Assembly: GCA_014529385.2 (NCBI GenBank)
Contig: CM043960.1
Coordinates: 36,432,781 to 36,496,780 of the forward strand
Direction of reading: 5' to 3'
Source of the DNA: Adiantum capillus-veneris
Taxonomy: Eukaryota > Streptophyta > Polypodiopsida > Polypodiales > Pteridaceae
DNA: 64,000 nucleotides
Part shown: in pieces, positions 51,505 to 61,660 of the stretch
Numbering within the stretch: position 1 is the first letter of the stretch
Layout: each line of letters opens with the position of its first letter
Notes under the pieces: generated by a model
What the model was told of the DNA's origin: nothing
Databases searched by the model: none
Seen by the model: the letters and a program-made list of their open reading frames with translations, nothing else
Translations under genes and position numbers: made by a program

Positions 51505-53280
51505 GTTTTGTGAGAAAGGGGATAGAAAGAGAAGGATGAGGTTTTGTGAGATATGGCATAGAAAGAGAAGGATGAGGGATTTAGGTGAGGGGAAGTTGAA
51601 GGGAAGGGGGTGGGGAGTGCGAACGAGAGGTGGACGAGGGTAAGGGTGAGAGGTTAAGGGTAGAGGTTGAGAGGGAAGGCGTGGTCCGCAGGGAGGGTAG
51701 GGCGATTGGAGGAGGGGGAGGGTGGGAGGAGAGGGCTAGATGGGGGGCGGGGGCGAGGGAGGGGGGGGGATGATGAGAGGGGGAAATGTCGGGAGCAGAG
51801 GGTAGGGGGACTTGAAGAGAGGGAGGGTAGGACACGAGGGTTAGAGGGGGAAGGTGGGACGTGTGGGAGGGGAGGGTGGGGTGAACGGGACATGGGTATG
51901 GTGGGCAAGCAAGCATGGCTAAGGGTGGGGTTAGGGCGAGAGGGTCCAATGAGGTCCGGGTAGAGAGTGAGGGCAGGTTGGCAAGAGTTGAAAGAGGGGA
52001 GGTGGGCGAGAGGATAAGGGGGTTGGGTGGGCTAGGTTGGGAGGAGGGAGATAAGGTGGGTTAGAGGGTGAGTGAGGATAAGGGGGGTTGGGTGGGCTAG
52101 GTTGGGAGGAGGGAGATAAGGTGTGTTAGAGGGTGAGTGAGGCAAGCACCAACGGGTGAGTGAGAGGGTGAGCAAGCAAGGGCGAGAGAGGAGGTAGGGA
52201 GAGGGTGTTGGAAAAGCAGAGGCTGACAAGCGGCAGTCCTGGTAGAGGAGGAGGGGTGGGTTTGCGAGCGAGGGCAAGACAAGGACAAGTGCATGGTAGG
52301 CAAGGCGAGCACGCCAGGGGCAAAGGCGAGTTGTAATGGGCTTGGTGAGTACAAAAAGGTGGTTGAGGGCAAGGAGATCGTGCGAAAGAATAAGGGGAGG
52401 GGTAGGGCAGGGTGAGAATTGAGGGGTGGTATCCCGACGAGTGGACAAGAGAAAAAAAAGAAGGCGAGGCGAGTAGAAAAAGCGGGACAAAGGGGACAAG
52501 GGAAGGCAAACGGGGTGGCTTGAGAGGGTAGGGAGAGGGCAAGGCGAGAAAATGGTCAGAAGGGCAAGGGTGAGTAAGGGTTGGATAGGTCAGGTGATAG
52601 GGTGTCGGGGATGAGCAAGAGGGGACGAGGAGATAAGGGAGGGTGAGAGGGCAGGGAATTAGATGGGTCAGATAGGGTGAGGTATTGGGAGGCCGGGTAA
52701 GTTAGGCGATGGCAAGAGGGTGTGGGCGGGCGAGTGAGGAAGGTGGATGCGCACGCATGGTGAGCAAGCAGAGGAGAGAGAAAGATTGCGAGTGGGGTGG
52801 TGTGGTCAAGCAGAGGGAGGGCGAGCAAGCAGGCCATGAAAAATAGAGGTACGCCAAGGGTGCGGCTGGGCAAGGGTGAGTTCTAAGGAGGGAGGCGAGG
52901 GCAAGGGGTTGAGAGAGGTTATGTGAGAGAGAATGGGGAGTTAGGTGAACGGGTAGAGGAGGGTGAAATGGAAAATGGGTAGGCTGTGTAATGGAAGTCG
53001 CAAGGGCAATAGGAGGCTAGAGTGGGTGCATAGGGAGGGGGGGTGAAGGGTTAAACGATAAGGTAGACTGAAGGGGTGAGGCGAGAGGATAGTAAGAGGG
53101 GATGAGGGTGAGTGAGTGGGCTGAGAGAGAGTTGGGTTAGGGATTGAGGGAGTGGTAAAGGTTAGGGAGCAAGGCGAGGGAGTGGTGAGTTTGAAAGGGA
53201 TTGGTCAGAGGTTAGGGTGGGTGGGGGTAGGGTAGAAAGAGGGTGGCAAAGGCGAGAGAGGTTTTCTTAAGGCAAGGGAT
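51505..53280. repeat. 1.75-kb purine-rich, strand-asymmetric tract
   Basis: The plus strand is dominated by G and A throughout, with frequent GGGG and GAGGG runs and hardly any C. It includes a 36-bp doublet at 51506/51542 (TTTTGTGAGA...GGATGAGG) and a 65-bp doublet at 52021/52086 (GGTTGGGTGGGCTAGGTTGG). The minus strand consequently shows long frames rich in Pro, Ser, Leu and His, which are compositional artefacts. It lies between the G7 pol end and its left repeat. Confidence 0.9.
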
Positions 53281-54109
53281 CAAAAAATTGATGTGCTTTT
53301 CCAATGTGTGAAGCAAGTAGGAGGTGGTAACATAGCCGGCATTAGTAATGATCACTTAGGAGAGCACAAAGAGGACATGTTGCAAAATAAGACGGAGCCA
53401 GAGGTATAGACAAAGGGGGTCAATGAAAAATTAATAGAAGGGAATAGCACACTAAGGAGGAAACTCTTCCAATAATAAGGGACCTAGTAAAGAGAGAAGA
53501 GACTGCGGAACAAATGGTCAAAAATATGGAAAAGAGTGTTGCAATAGCTTTTAAGCAAACTGAAGAGGGAAAGTGACCAAGGAATTTGGAGACAAAAGGC
53601 AAAGGATGTAAAAGCAGAAGCAATGTATAGCGGACCTCAAAGCGATATGCCTGAGAGACAACTCTCTAGAAGTTGGATGAAAAACAATGACAAGCCCAGG
53701 GATGCAACACTTCAAGCCATAACAAAAGCAGGGGTTGAGAACAAGAAACACGCTGCTCAAAGAGACAGATAACCGCACGATAATGAGAAAGGGATTAATC
53801 TACAATCAATGGAGGTAGGGGAGAGAGAGAGAAAAATGGCAGAGACATCACCAAAAGGAAAGGTAGAATCTTGCCAACAATCACAACAATCATGACAGCA
53901 AGCGATAAACTGGTAATCAACAAAAGATGGATAGAATTGTTGTTTAAGGGAACCAAAATAAGAAAGGCAAGAGAATGCATTGCATAGACAAAGCCAAAAT
54001 TGGAGGGCTAAACTAATGTAGAGCTACTGTGAGTCTTGGGAAAGCTTGGTGGAAATGAAAAGCTGATGCAACTGGGTGCTAGTGAAAGGCTTGTGCAAAC
54101 TAGTGATGT
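53281..54109. other. Unassigned AG-rich DNA
   Basis: Purine bias continues more weakly, with many short frames but no motif. It would be the 3' untranslated region of G7 if G7 spans the whole interval. Confidence 0.55.
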
Positions 54110-55296
54110 CTAAGTGTGATAGGTCTTGAGGTGAGAGCCATTGGCTAATGCAAGGGACTCCTTGGATAAGGTGTGCAATTGGACTGCCCCTTGAGGAATG
54201 ATGTTACTTACCCTTTCCAGATTGGTAGCAACTTCTTCGCTTTCTTTAAGTACTTTGCTTGATATAAAAGAACCAGGGAGCCTTTGCCAAAATTCCTTGT
54301 CTTCAGATGACGATTGTGCCAAGATTTTATTCTTTGTCGCTCGATCTCCAAGGCCTTTGCTATTAATAGGCGCTCTTCTTCCAATCTAGTGAGTCGAATT
54401 GCCATTTCAGAGTGTTGGCCTCTAGGGCAGTCTACTTTTACAACTGTGACCCGATGCAAGACAAAGTGAAGTTCAAATGGAGCAAGTGCCTCTAGACCAA
54501 AAGCCAGTTGAAATGGGAAGTGTTGAGTGGTGGATTTGAAAACAGTCAGTCCTATATGCCCATATGACACCCAAGACTACTATTGGCCAGGAGGTCGGGT
54601 GAAGGTGACATGTTTTGCAAAGCAGGGACAGAAGGACCTTGTTGGTGCTTTCAACCTGGTCATTGGCCCAAAGATAGTAGGAGCAGTACTTTCAATGGAA
54701 TATTTTTTACCTGTCAAAAAGGTTGGCCAACAACTCATTTACAAAACGAGTCCCTTGATCATTGGTGATCTCTAAATGGGCAACCAAACCTGCAAAAGAT
54801 GTTCTCATACAAAAACTTTTCAATTGTGGCTGATGTGCAGTCAGGGGTTGCTACCACCTCTGCCCATTTGGTATCATAATGCGTGGCTAGTAGAAGATAT
54901 CTTTTATTGCCTGGTTGGATAATCAGACTGATTGTTCCAATTAAATCTATACCCCACCTTTCAAATGGCACCCACGTGAAAGAGATCTGCAAGGAACAAT
55001 TAGCCTGGCCACTTGGGCACTACATCTTGAAACATGTACAACCACCACAATACAATATGTAAAATGCGATGGGCAGTGATGTGCCCTTGGTAGTGGCGAC
55101 ATGTGATACCAGACTGAGCATCTTCCAAAATGGCTTGGACTTTGTGTGGCATGACACATCGATGGAGAATATCATTTGGAACACTTTTGTAGAGAGTGTT
55201 TCCAATCAGAGTGTAGGGCTTACTTTTGATAAGGAGTCTTCTCTTTTCCAAGCTTGACAAATTTGGTGGGTAAGAACCTATGGACAAGAGATTCAT
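54110..55296 (-). pseudogene. G7 integrase
   Basis: 55296-55000 has the finger region: LLIKSKPYTLIGNTLYKS, HRCVMPHKVQAILEDAQSG and CRHYQGHITAHRILH. 54992-54759 has the core start: WVPFERWGIDLIGTI (first Asp), RYLLLATHYDTKWAEV. 54570-54208 has TTQHFPFQLAFGLEALAPFE and an Arg/Glu/Leu-rich helical tail (LTRLEEERLLIAKALEIERQ) typical of the integrase C-terminal part. The frame slips in between, and the second Asp region is weak (CRFGCPFRDHQ). Confidence 0.82.
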
Positions 55297-56340
55297 AACA
55301 TCTGAATATCGTCTGTGACAGTTTCTACCTTAAAAAGAAAGTTGTTAGGGACAAATGATTAGCTGGGGCAAAGGACAATCTCAAAGTCAAATTCCTAAAA
55401 CATTAGTAACCACCTCCAAATACCCCGGTCAGTTGAGGCTTGCTGAGAAGATACTTGAGGTTCTGGTGGTTGGTTATGACTACAAAGTGTACACCGAAAA
55501 GGTAATGCCTGAACTTTTGTAGAGCATAGACAATGGCCAAGCCTTCTCTCTCTGTGGTGCTATAGTTTCTCTCGGCCTTTGTGAGTAGCCAACTGGCATA
55601 TTAGATAGGCCAATCCAACTTGTACTCCTTGCTAGGTTGGATAAGGACTGCACCTATAACTATGATGCTTGCATCAATGTGCACATGAAAAATAAGTGAC
55701 CAATCTAGTGTGACTAAGATGGGTGCATGTGTGAGGTGTTTCTTTAGGTAATTGAAGTCTAGTTCTTGTATAGCGGTCCACTCAAAAGATTGGGATGGAC
55801 TAGTGAGGCGAGACAAAGGCCTAGCAATATTAGCATTTATTCTAATAAACCACCGATGATAGCCACTTTGGCCTACAAAGCTATGCACTCCTTTGGAATT
55901 GATTGGCCTAGGCATGCGTAAGATGGATATAACCTTTTCTGGGTTAGGGGCAAGTCCTTTAGCTGATATAATATGGCCCATTAGAGTACTTTGGGTGACC
56001 ATACAATGACACTGATTGGGCTTGATTTTCATATTTACCTCTCAATAGCGAGCAAAGATGAGGGTTGGTTTCTCCATGTGTTCTGTGAAACATTCAATGA
56101 ACTTGGATAGCCTTGGCCTGAGAAGCAAGAAAAGACGTCCATGAAAATTGTTGAGAAAGGGCTCAAACACAATGCAGGCCGTTCAATTCCAAGAAGTGGG
56201 CTCACCTAGACTAAGAGACACTACTTCTTTAATCCTTGGTGTTGGATCCTCAAGGCTTGTGTCTTCGTCATTTCTTGTGGGAGGACTGCAAAACAGTGAG
56301 GGCCAGATGCTGCTTCTAACCATTTGAGGATCTCACTTTC
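55297..56340 (-). pseudogene. G7 reverse transcriptase remnant and RNase H
   Basis: The minus strand gives a broken FMD box (near 56145, the following residue Val rather than Asp), then in frame 56032-55601 NQCHCMVTQSTLMGHIISAKG, KVISILRMPRPINSKGVHSFV, SQSFEWTAIQELDFNYLKKHL and FHVHIDASIIVIGAVLIQ (RNase H start). Further RNase H sequence (ENYSTTEREGLAIVYALQKF, NHQNLKYLLSK) lies at 55440-55600. The RT fingers and most of the palm are missing. Confidence 0.82.
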
Positions 56341-56357
56341 TTCACTTGGAATTATCC

Positions 56358-56813
56358 CTATGGGCAAGACCACCTCTTTGGGTGTGGGGCTTGTTTTGCA
56401 TATTTAACTTTTTCCTTGTGGCTATCATGCTGTGCAATGTTGAGGGAAGAACTTCTATTAGATGTATCAACTCCACTCTCCAATTGGATCTGTCTATGCC
56501 CTGTGCTTGGTGCTGTGATCCACAAAATATCATTACCCCAATTGTGAAGTGCTTGTGTATGTTGTAGCCATGGCCTACCAATAAGTAGAGGGAAGGCACC
56601 ATACACCTTTGGCAGATGGACCACCACAAGATCTTGCCAAGAAGTGAAGTCTTCTACTACCATTGGTACTTGTTCCACCACTCCCACTAGGCGGACTTTG
56701 TGTTGGTCGACCAAAGTGATAGTGAAAGTGGCTGTCTTGGTGGGAACCAAACCAAGTTTTTGCATGGTGAACTTTGGCACGAGGTTAATACCTGAGCCAC
56801 CATCCTCAATCAC
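56358..56813 (-). pseudogene. G7 aspartic protease
   Basis: The frame has VIEDGGSGINLVPKFTMQKLGL, where the active-site triad reads D-G-G rather than D-S/T-G, then VRLVGVVEQVPMVVED, LPKVYGAFPLLIGRPWLQHTQ. Retropepsins release gag and pol proteins. The TAG at 56823-56825 separates it from the frame upstream, with which it is in phase. Confidence 0.82.
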
Positions 56814-56822
56814 ACTTGTAAA

Positions 56823-57955
56823 CTACTGGCCAAAAATGGACAGTGTGAGGCAAGGGCTTTCATAGTCAGTAAGTGGGGCTGGTGGGTAGGAAATCATGTC
56901 TGACTCTTCAAAGGTAAGTGTGGGCAAGTGCCCACCACTATTTGTGTCAAAGGGGTAGAGTGCTTGGATTGCCCTAAAGGTAGGTTCTACTTGGAGAAGT
57001 TTGTAAAGTGAGACGCTTTTATAGGTGGTCTTCAAGATCTTGTCAGTTGGCAATGCTGTTAATCTATGTAGCCTTCCTTGTGGTAGAGCTTGGTCTTCCA
57101 TGTCCTATAGGGCTTTTGTGTATGCTTATTCCAATGGCGAGGGCATAACTGCATGTTGTGGCTCTGGTGCTATTTCTTCTTCCACTATTATTCACAATCC
57201 ACTATGATCCCTTGTGTTGTTGTGCCATCCTAGTGAGATGTCATATGTGCAAGTTGAAAGAACTTTGTAAGCCTAATCTATTTGTTGTAGTCTTTCCTGT
57301 TACCATATACATGTGGTATTGATGTGAGTTGACTCCCTTGGAGGTCTCATAGGTAGAGGCTTCTATATGGTCAATGGAATGCCTTGGGCTATTCTTTGAT
57401 CTCTCGTGAGTACTCTAGAAGTGTTTGATATTTCTTGAGCTAAGGTGGCAGGTTAAGGGTGAGGAGTGAGGACATGAGTGGATGGTGACGGAATAGTGGA
57501 TGCAGTAACGGTCTTTGGCATCTAGACAATGCCTGCATGGTGGAGCGTCTTCAAGTACTGAGCCTCTAGTTTGGAATTGACCATATTCACCACACCTATA
57601 GCACATCACTGGTAAGCCGAGGGTTTGTGGAGCATGGAGGGCAAGGTGCCTGTGAAATGGAAACCTGACCTGGGCTAGGGGTGATATAGAAGCTCTGTAT
57701 TGAAGAGCCACCGTATGGGGATGGGGAAACATTGGGGACATTGTGGGATGGTAACAACAGAGGGGATGTACTAGGGCCTAAGTGGGTAGCCTACAATGAA
57801 CTGGTTGAGGTGTCCATGGGAGTTGCACTCATGTGCATGGCTGAGGACAGACTTTGGTGCAGATGATGGACACCCTTTAGATGGTAACAATCCCTTGCCT
57901 CATGACCTTCTAGCTCTCTTTTAATATGTGCCACCATATTTATCTGTTGGGTCAA
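56823..57955 (-). pseudogene. G7 gag C-terminal part with defective zinc knuckle
   Basis: 57101-56823 (MEDQALPQGRLHRLTALP) is the stretch before protease, acidic and Pro-rich at its end (EESDMISYPPAPLTDYESP). 57741-57415 has MCYRCGEYGQFQTRG, a zinc knuckle with Gln for His and Gly for the last Cys. The interval 57102-57414 has no clear domain. Confidence 0.65.
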
Positions 57956-58621
57956 TCATGTTGATGTTTCTATGGGCGTCTTTTCCTCTTGTAGTGCCCT
58001 CTGCAATTTCAGGGTTTCTAGCTCTCTATAGAGAGACAATTGAGTGTCAGCAGTAGGGTCATCCATAAAAATAGCGGGCAAAGAGTTACCTGGTGAGCCA
58101 AAAAATTGTACTATGGCATTTTCGATTCTAGTGGCCGATGGCAAAATCATCCAATGTAGCTTCAGCATGAAAGGTTCTCGAAGCTTTTGCTGAGACGAAG
58201 CGGGCAAGGCCTTCTCCCCCACTTCTTAAATCATGAAATATCTTGGTTGTTGGGGCAGCCTGGCTATGAGGGATCTAGCCATCTCTCTATAGTTGCGTAG
58301 TTGAACATAGCACTGAAGGCCACTTTGAGGGCATTTCGGTCGCTAAAGTGGACCTCTAGGAATTGGATATACCACTTGTTGCAAGTCCCTCTAGGGTGGC
58401 AGGGAAGAGCACCATAGGCATCTTCTTGGTTTAGCCCACCGCTTCAGCAGTGTCAAGAAGTGCCTCACATGGTCGACGACATCCTTAGGAGAAAATCCCT
58501 TAAAAGTAGGAAAATTGATGTTGACCCTCGATAGAAGGGTTGTCAATTCCTCTGCTATGATAGGACTGATGAAAGGGATGGAAGGTGTCTCTGGAGAAGA
58601 GGTCGGAGAAGGAGATGGCAA
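57956..58621 (-). pseudogene. G7 gag core, broken
   Basis: 58621-58391 starts MPSPSPTSSPETPSIPF and has INFPTFKGFSPKDVVDHVRHF, a F-x-G-x-x-x-x-x-V gag opening. Another frame has KWYIQFLEVHFSDRNALKVAF, and 58222-57956 has an acidic, Leu-rich coil (YRELETLKLQRALQEE, residues 65-80). At least two frame changes. Confidence 0.65.
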
Positions 58622-58902
58622 AGGTGACCTTTGCGAGTGACTAGGTAAAGGCTGGGGGCAGAGGTAGAGGCAATGGCGCAGGCGAGGTAGTAGAAGGTGA
58701 GCACAAGTGACAAAGATGATGAATCTTCACAAACTTAGAGCAAGTAACATGCATACATAGATGCAAGATGAGGTGTCCTAAATTTTAGGCTAAAATTCAG
58801 GGCAAGTGTTTGCAGCGGCTACAAATGCTACAATGTGGCCACACTATTGACTTGCCTCAATTTGACTCCCCAAGGGTAGCTTGTGAGACCTCATAAAAGC
58901 TA

Positions 58903-58920
58903 TCCCACTGGGTGTGCCAA
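58903..58920 (-). other. G7 primer-binding site
   Basis: On the minus strand TTGGCACACCCAGTGGGA, directly inside the LTR start at 58924. It has the TGGCRC opening of plant gypsy primer sites but I do not assign the tRNA. Leader 58622-58902 has no gene. Confidence 0.55.
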
Positions 58921-58923
58921 AAA

Positions 58924-59620
58924 TGAGAGCAATTGTAGATGGAAATGGTGCACTGGTGGGATGCTCTAGATGGAGTATGCATGTGGACTCACAAGGTATC
59001 TCAAACCAACAAAAAATGTGAAAACGTGAAAACAAAATTGGAATAAATAACTATTAGTAGCCAAGTCAACCACAAGCCCTCCAAGGAAACACCCTGTACA
59101 TAACCAAATGACCATACAAAGTCTACTTTGGATGCAGCCAATTCTGTCCAGTCCACAACTACCACAACAAGGCACAATGACGATGTAGAGGCTGAGGTGC
59201 AATGCAGAGTGTAGTGGGTGCAAAGATACAAGATACAACTGAAATCACAATGTAACTATCTAACAAAACTACAAGGCTCACATGCCCAACGTGCAAACAA
59301 CCAAGGTGAAGTTCCCCAAGGGCTAGTGCTCAAGAGTGCAAGCAAGTGCTCTAGAATGTGACACACAGTGGACTCTTGTGCAAGGCAAGGCAAGTGTATG
59401 GCAAAAACTATATCTCTTATGCACATCATGTTGTATATATCCACAAGACGAGGCCATCACATGACCACCACATATCTACTGCTACTGGAATATATCTAGC
59501 CAAGGAAACTCATGGGCAATTGAAAATATCCGATACTAGGTGGCCTAGAGAATCCCCTGGTGAGTTTGGCCACTAACTGCATGGTTGGATGGCCACTAGC
59601 CCTAGCCCACATCGCTCCTC
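58924..59620 (-). repeat. G7 5' LTR including the direct repeat 59165-59620
   Basis: On the plus strand it begins TGAGAGCAATTGTAG after the primer site. Only 59165-59620 has a partner at 48793-49235, so the other copy is truncated or the LTR ends elsewhere. It is AC-rich with no gene. The upper end is not defined. Confidence 0.6.
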
Positions 59621-59989
59621 CAGGGCCAACCAAAGAACTGCTATCTGATAGCTCCTAAATGCTTTGAAAAGGGACACTCTATAGGATGGACACACTCTCT
59701 ATGATGAATTCTTGCTCTTTGGCCTTGGTGGTCCGAGACCCACCTTGGCTAGCCGATGTGTCCACACTGGGCGCCTGCCAGGACGCTGGGCGACCCAAGA
59801 GTGCCCAAGTGCTCGAACCAAGTATGGTCTAACTGAAAGAGAATGTCCCTTGGAGCACGTTTAGCAAAGTGTCCATGCAAGTTGAGCCATGTCTACTCCT
59901 GTAGCCCTGCTACACATCTTTCTTAAATTCGGCTATACTTGCTTGCCTCAACGTTTGGTTGGATCCATACTTGCACTATCCAGGGAGGT
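59621..59989. other. No recognised feature
   Basis: Moderate GC content, no repeats seen. It may include the end of the G7 LTR. Confidence 0.5.
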
Positions 59990-60560
59990 GATATGCCCCC
60001 AAAAGTGTATCTTCTCGATGAAGACTAGCCCATTCTTTCTTAATGCCTCAAACACATGTGAAAATTTTTCTCTATGCTCTATCTTAGTGTTGGAGAAAAA
60101 AATGAACATCAAAGAATGTGTTCACAAAATTCTTATCCTTTCTAAAACTCCTAATCATCATTCACATGAAGGTTGCACAAGCATTGATAAAACCAAAAGG
60201 CATTGCCCAAAACTCATGCAGAAAAAAATAATCTTATCTTTGGAACGTATCAAGAAGCAGTTATGATTTGATAATATCCACCCCAAAGATCAATTTTACT
60301 AAACACAAGTAAAACCCTACAATTTGTGGAGTATCGATCCTCAAAATAGGAATATGTTCTTGATAGTAATTTTTTCGAGAGCATTGTAGTTGATAAACAT
60401 TCTCCAAGTCACATCCTTCTTCTGAACAAGAAGCTGGGGAATAAAAGAGACAAAAGCTAAGTGGAATGATACCCTTAGCTTGTAGGGCACTTTGTTCATG
60501 ATGTCTTCTTATCGTGCTGGGCTAACTCTATGAGGGATTTTTTTGGGGGGTGAACATCGA
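59990..60560 (-). pseudogene. Gypsy reverse transcriptase scrap G8
   Basis: The minus strand encodes, with many stops and shifts, IMNKVPYKL, LLVQKKDVTWRM, NALEKITIKN, then FWAMPFGFINACATF and VNTFFDVHFFSN, where the catalytic pair is Asp-Val, followed by HVFEALRKN. It matches the RT order of G2 (12180-11700) at low identity. Its gag, LTR and integrase were not recognised. Confidence 0.75.
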
Positions 60561-61289
60561 CGTACAAAGTCTATGGTATCTCATTGAAAATTTGCAAAGA
60601 ATGCTTTGCTTAGGTCGACATTAAAAAGACATTGAAATTCATCACTGTCTTTTACCAAATTCAAGTAGGACAAAATATGTATCTTTCAAGGCATAATGCA
60701 ATGCATCTCTCCGAAATAGCTAGGCATACTAGCTCCATAGGGCATACTGGCTCTAAAGGGCCCATGTCCACATTTACGCATCCAAGGGTGCTACTGGGTA
60801 CCATCCATGATAACATTGGATTATGCTCCACAAATCTCTCGTAGGGTGACAAATACCATGTGATACATCTACTACTACCACCTAGCAAGAGAGTTAAATC
60901 CCTTTCTATTTCTAGAACAATTAGTTGCCTTCCTTAGCCTTGCATTCAAAAAATTTTATGTTGAGTCTCAAATTGCTCCTTTGATGCCTCTCATAAGTTT
61001 CAAGTTTTAGACTCCTCTCCAAATTCCTCTTGAACCTTCTCTTCCAATTCACTCTTATTCTCGGTAATGATGGTTCAAATTTGGTGGTAGCCTTGCTTTC
61101 ATGAAGAGTTTTTGTAACAATTGGATTGGATTGGATTATCCTCATAAAAATAAATCAAATGGCATTATGATACCACTAAAGCTAGTTGGTGAGTTGAAGA
61201 GGTAGTAGGAAATTGTAGCAACACCAAAAATGAACATAAACAACAAAATAGAGCTTAAAAGATCACCTTACTCAAGAAAATCTCACAAG
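60561..61289. other. No recognised feature
   Basis: No convincing frame. 61148-61175 on the minus strand contains TGGTATCATAATGCC, which looks like the start of a Met primer site but has no LTR structure beside it. Confidence 0.5.
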
Positions 61290-61660
61290 CCTTGTCCCCT
61301 AAACTGGCACCCTTGGTGGTATTTCTTCATTGTATTGGTGAAAAAATGTGCATGCAAATGTTCCATGACCCACTTGTTGCATCTAGTAACAACTAGCATG
61401 AAGGAAACCTAATTATAGTTGCTACTTGTCAAAATCATGCTTGGAATAGATAAGAAGATGATTCTTGAGCATGTTGACTTTGAAAATTTTCCTTGAATAT
61501 TTTTTGATGCAAGAATGAGGTTGGCCCCTAATCTGGTGCCATTAGTGGTACAATTGTGTGTGCAATTCCTATGTGACCCCCTCAGTGAATATATTTACAA
61601 CTAGCATGAAGGCGACATTATTATAGCTACTCATTATCAAAGGCAACTATAAAAGGAATT
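61290..61660 (+). repeat. Diverged direct repeat of about 120 bp
   Basis: 61300-61415 and 61530-61615 share CTAA(A/T)CTGG(C/T)(A/G)CC...GGTGGTA and ACAACTAGCATGAAGG, then TTATAG(T/C)T(G/A)CT. The period is about 220 bp. Confidence 0.65.

Larger units (their letters stand above)
54110..59620 (-). mobile_element. Ty3/gypsy retrotransposon G7, decayed
   Basis: Minus-strand order from the right: LTR starting at 58924, primer site (58903-58920), gag, zinc knuckle, protease, RT remnant, RNase H, integrase. Protease before RT before integrase marks a gypsy element. Its sequence (an IFMD box, GHIISAKGL, RPWLQH) differs from the G2-G6 group, and no chromodomain was found. Many frameshifts and an RT deletion make it inactive. 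Confidence 0.85.

Noticed and set aside
51581-52873. Several long minus-strand frames rich in Pro, Ser and Leu
   Set aside because: They overlap in different frames across the purine-rich tract; low composition complexity alone keeps stops away. No domain or consistent start.
55601-56813. Pararetrovirus (caulimovirid) origin for the G7 protease-RT block
   Set aside because: No movement or coat protein genes; an integrase and LTR/primer site belong to the same unit, which fits a gypsy retrotransposon.
61148-61175. Primer-site-like TGGTATCATAATGCC on the minus strand
   Set aside because: Only the first eight bases fit the Met primer site and no LTR pair or gag lies beside it.
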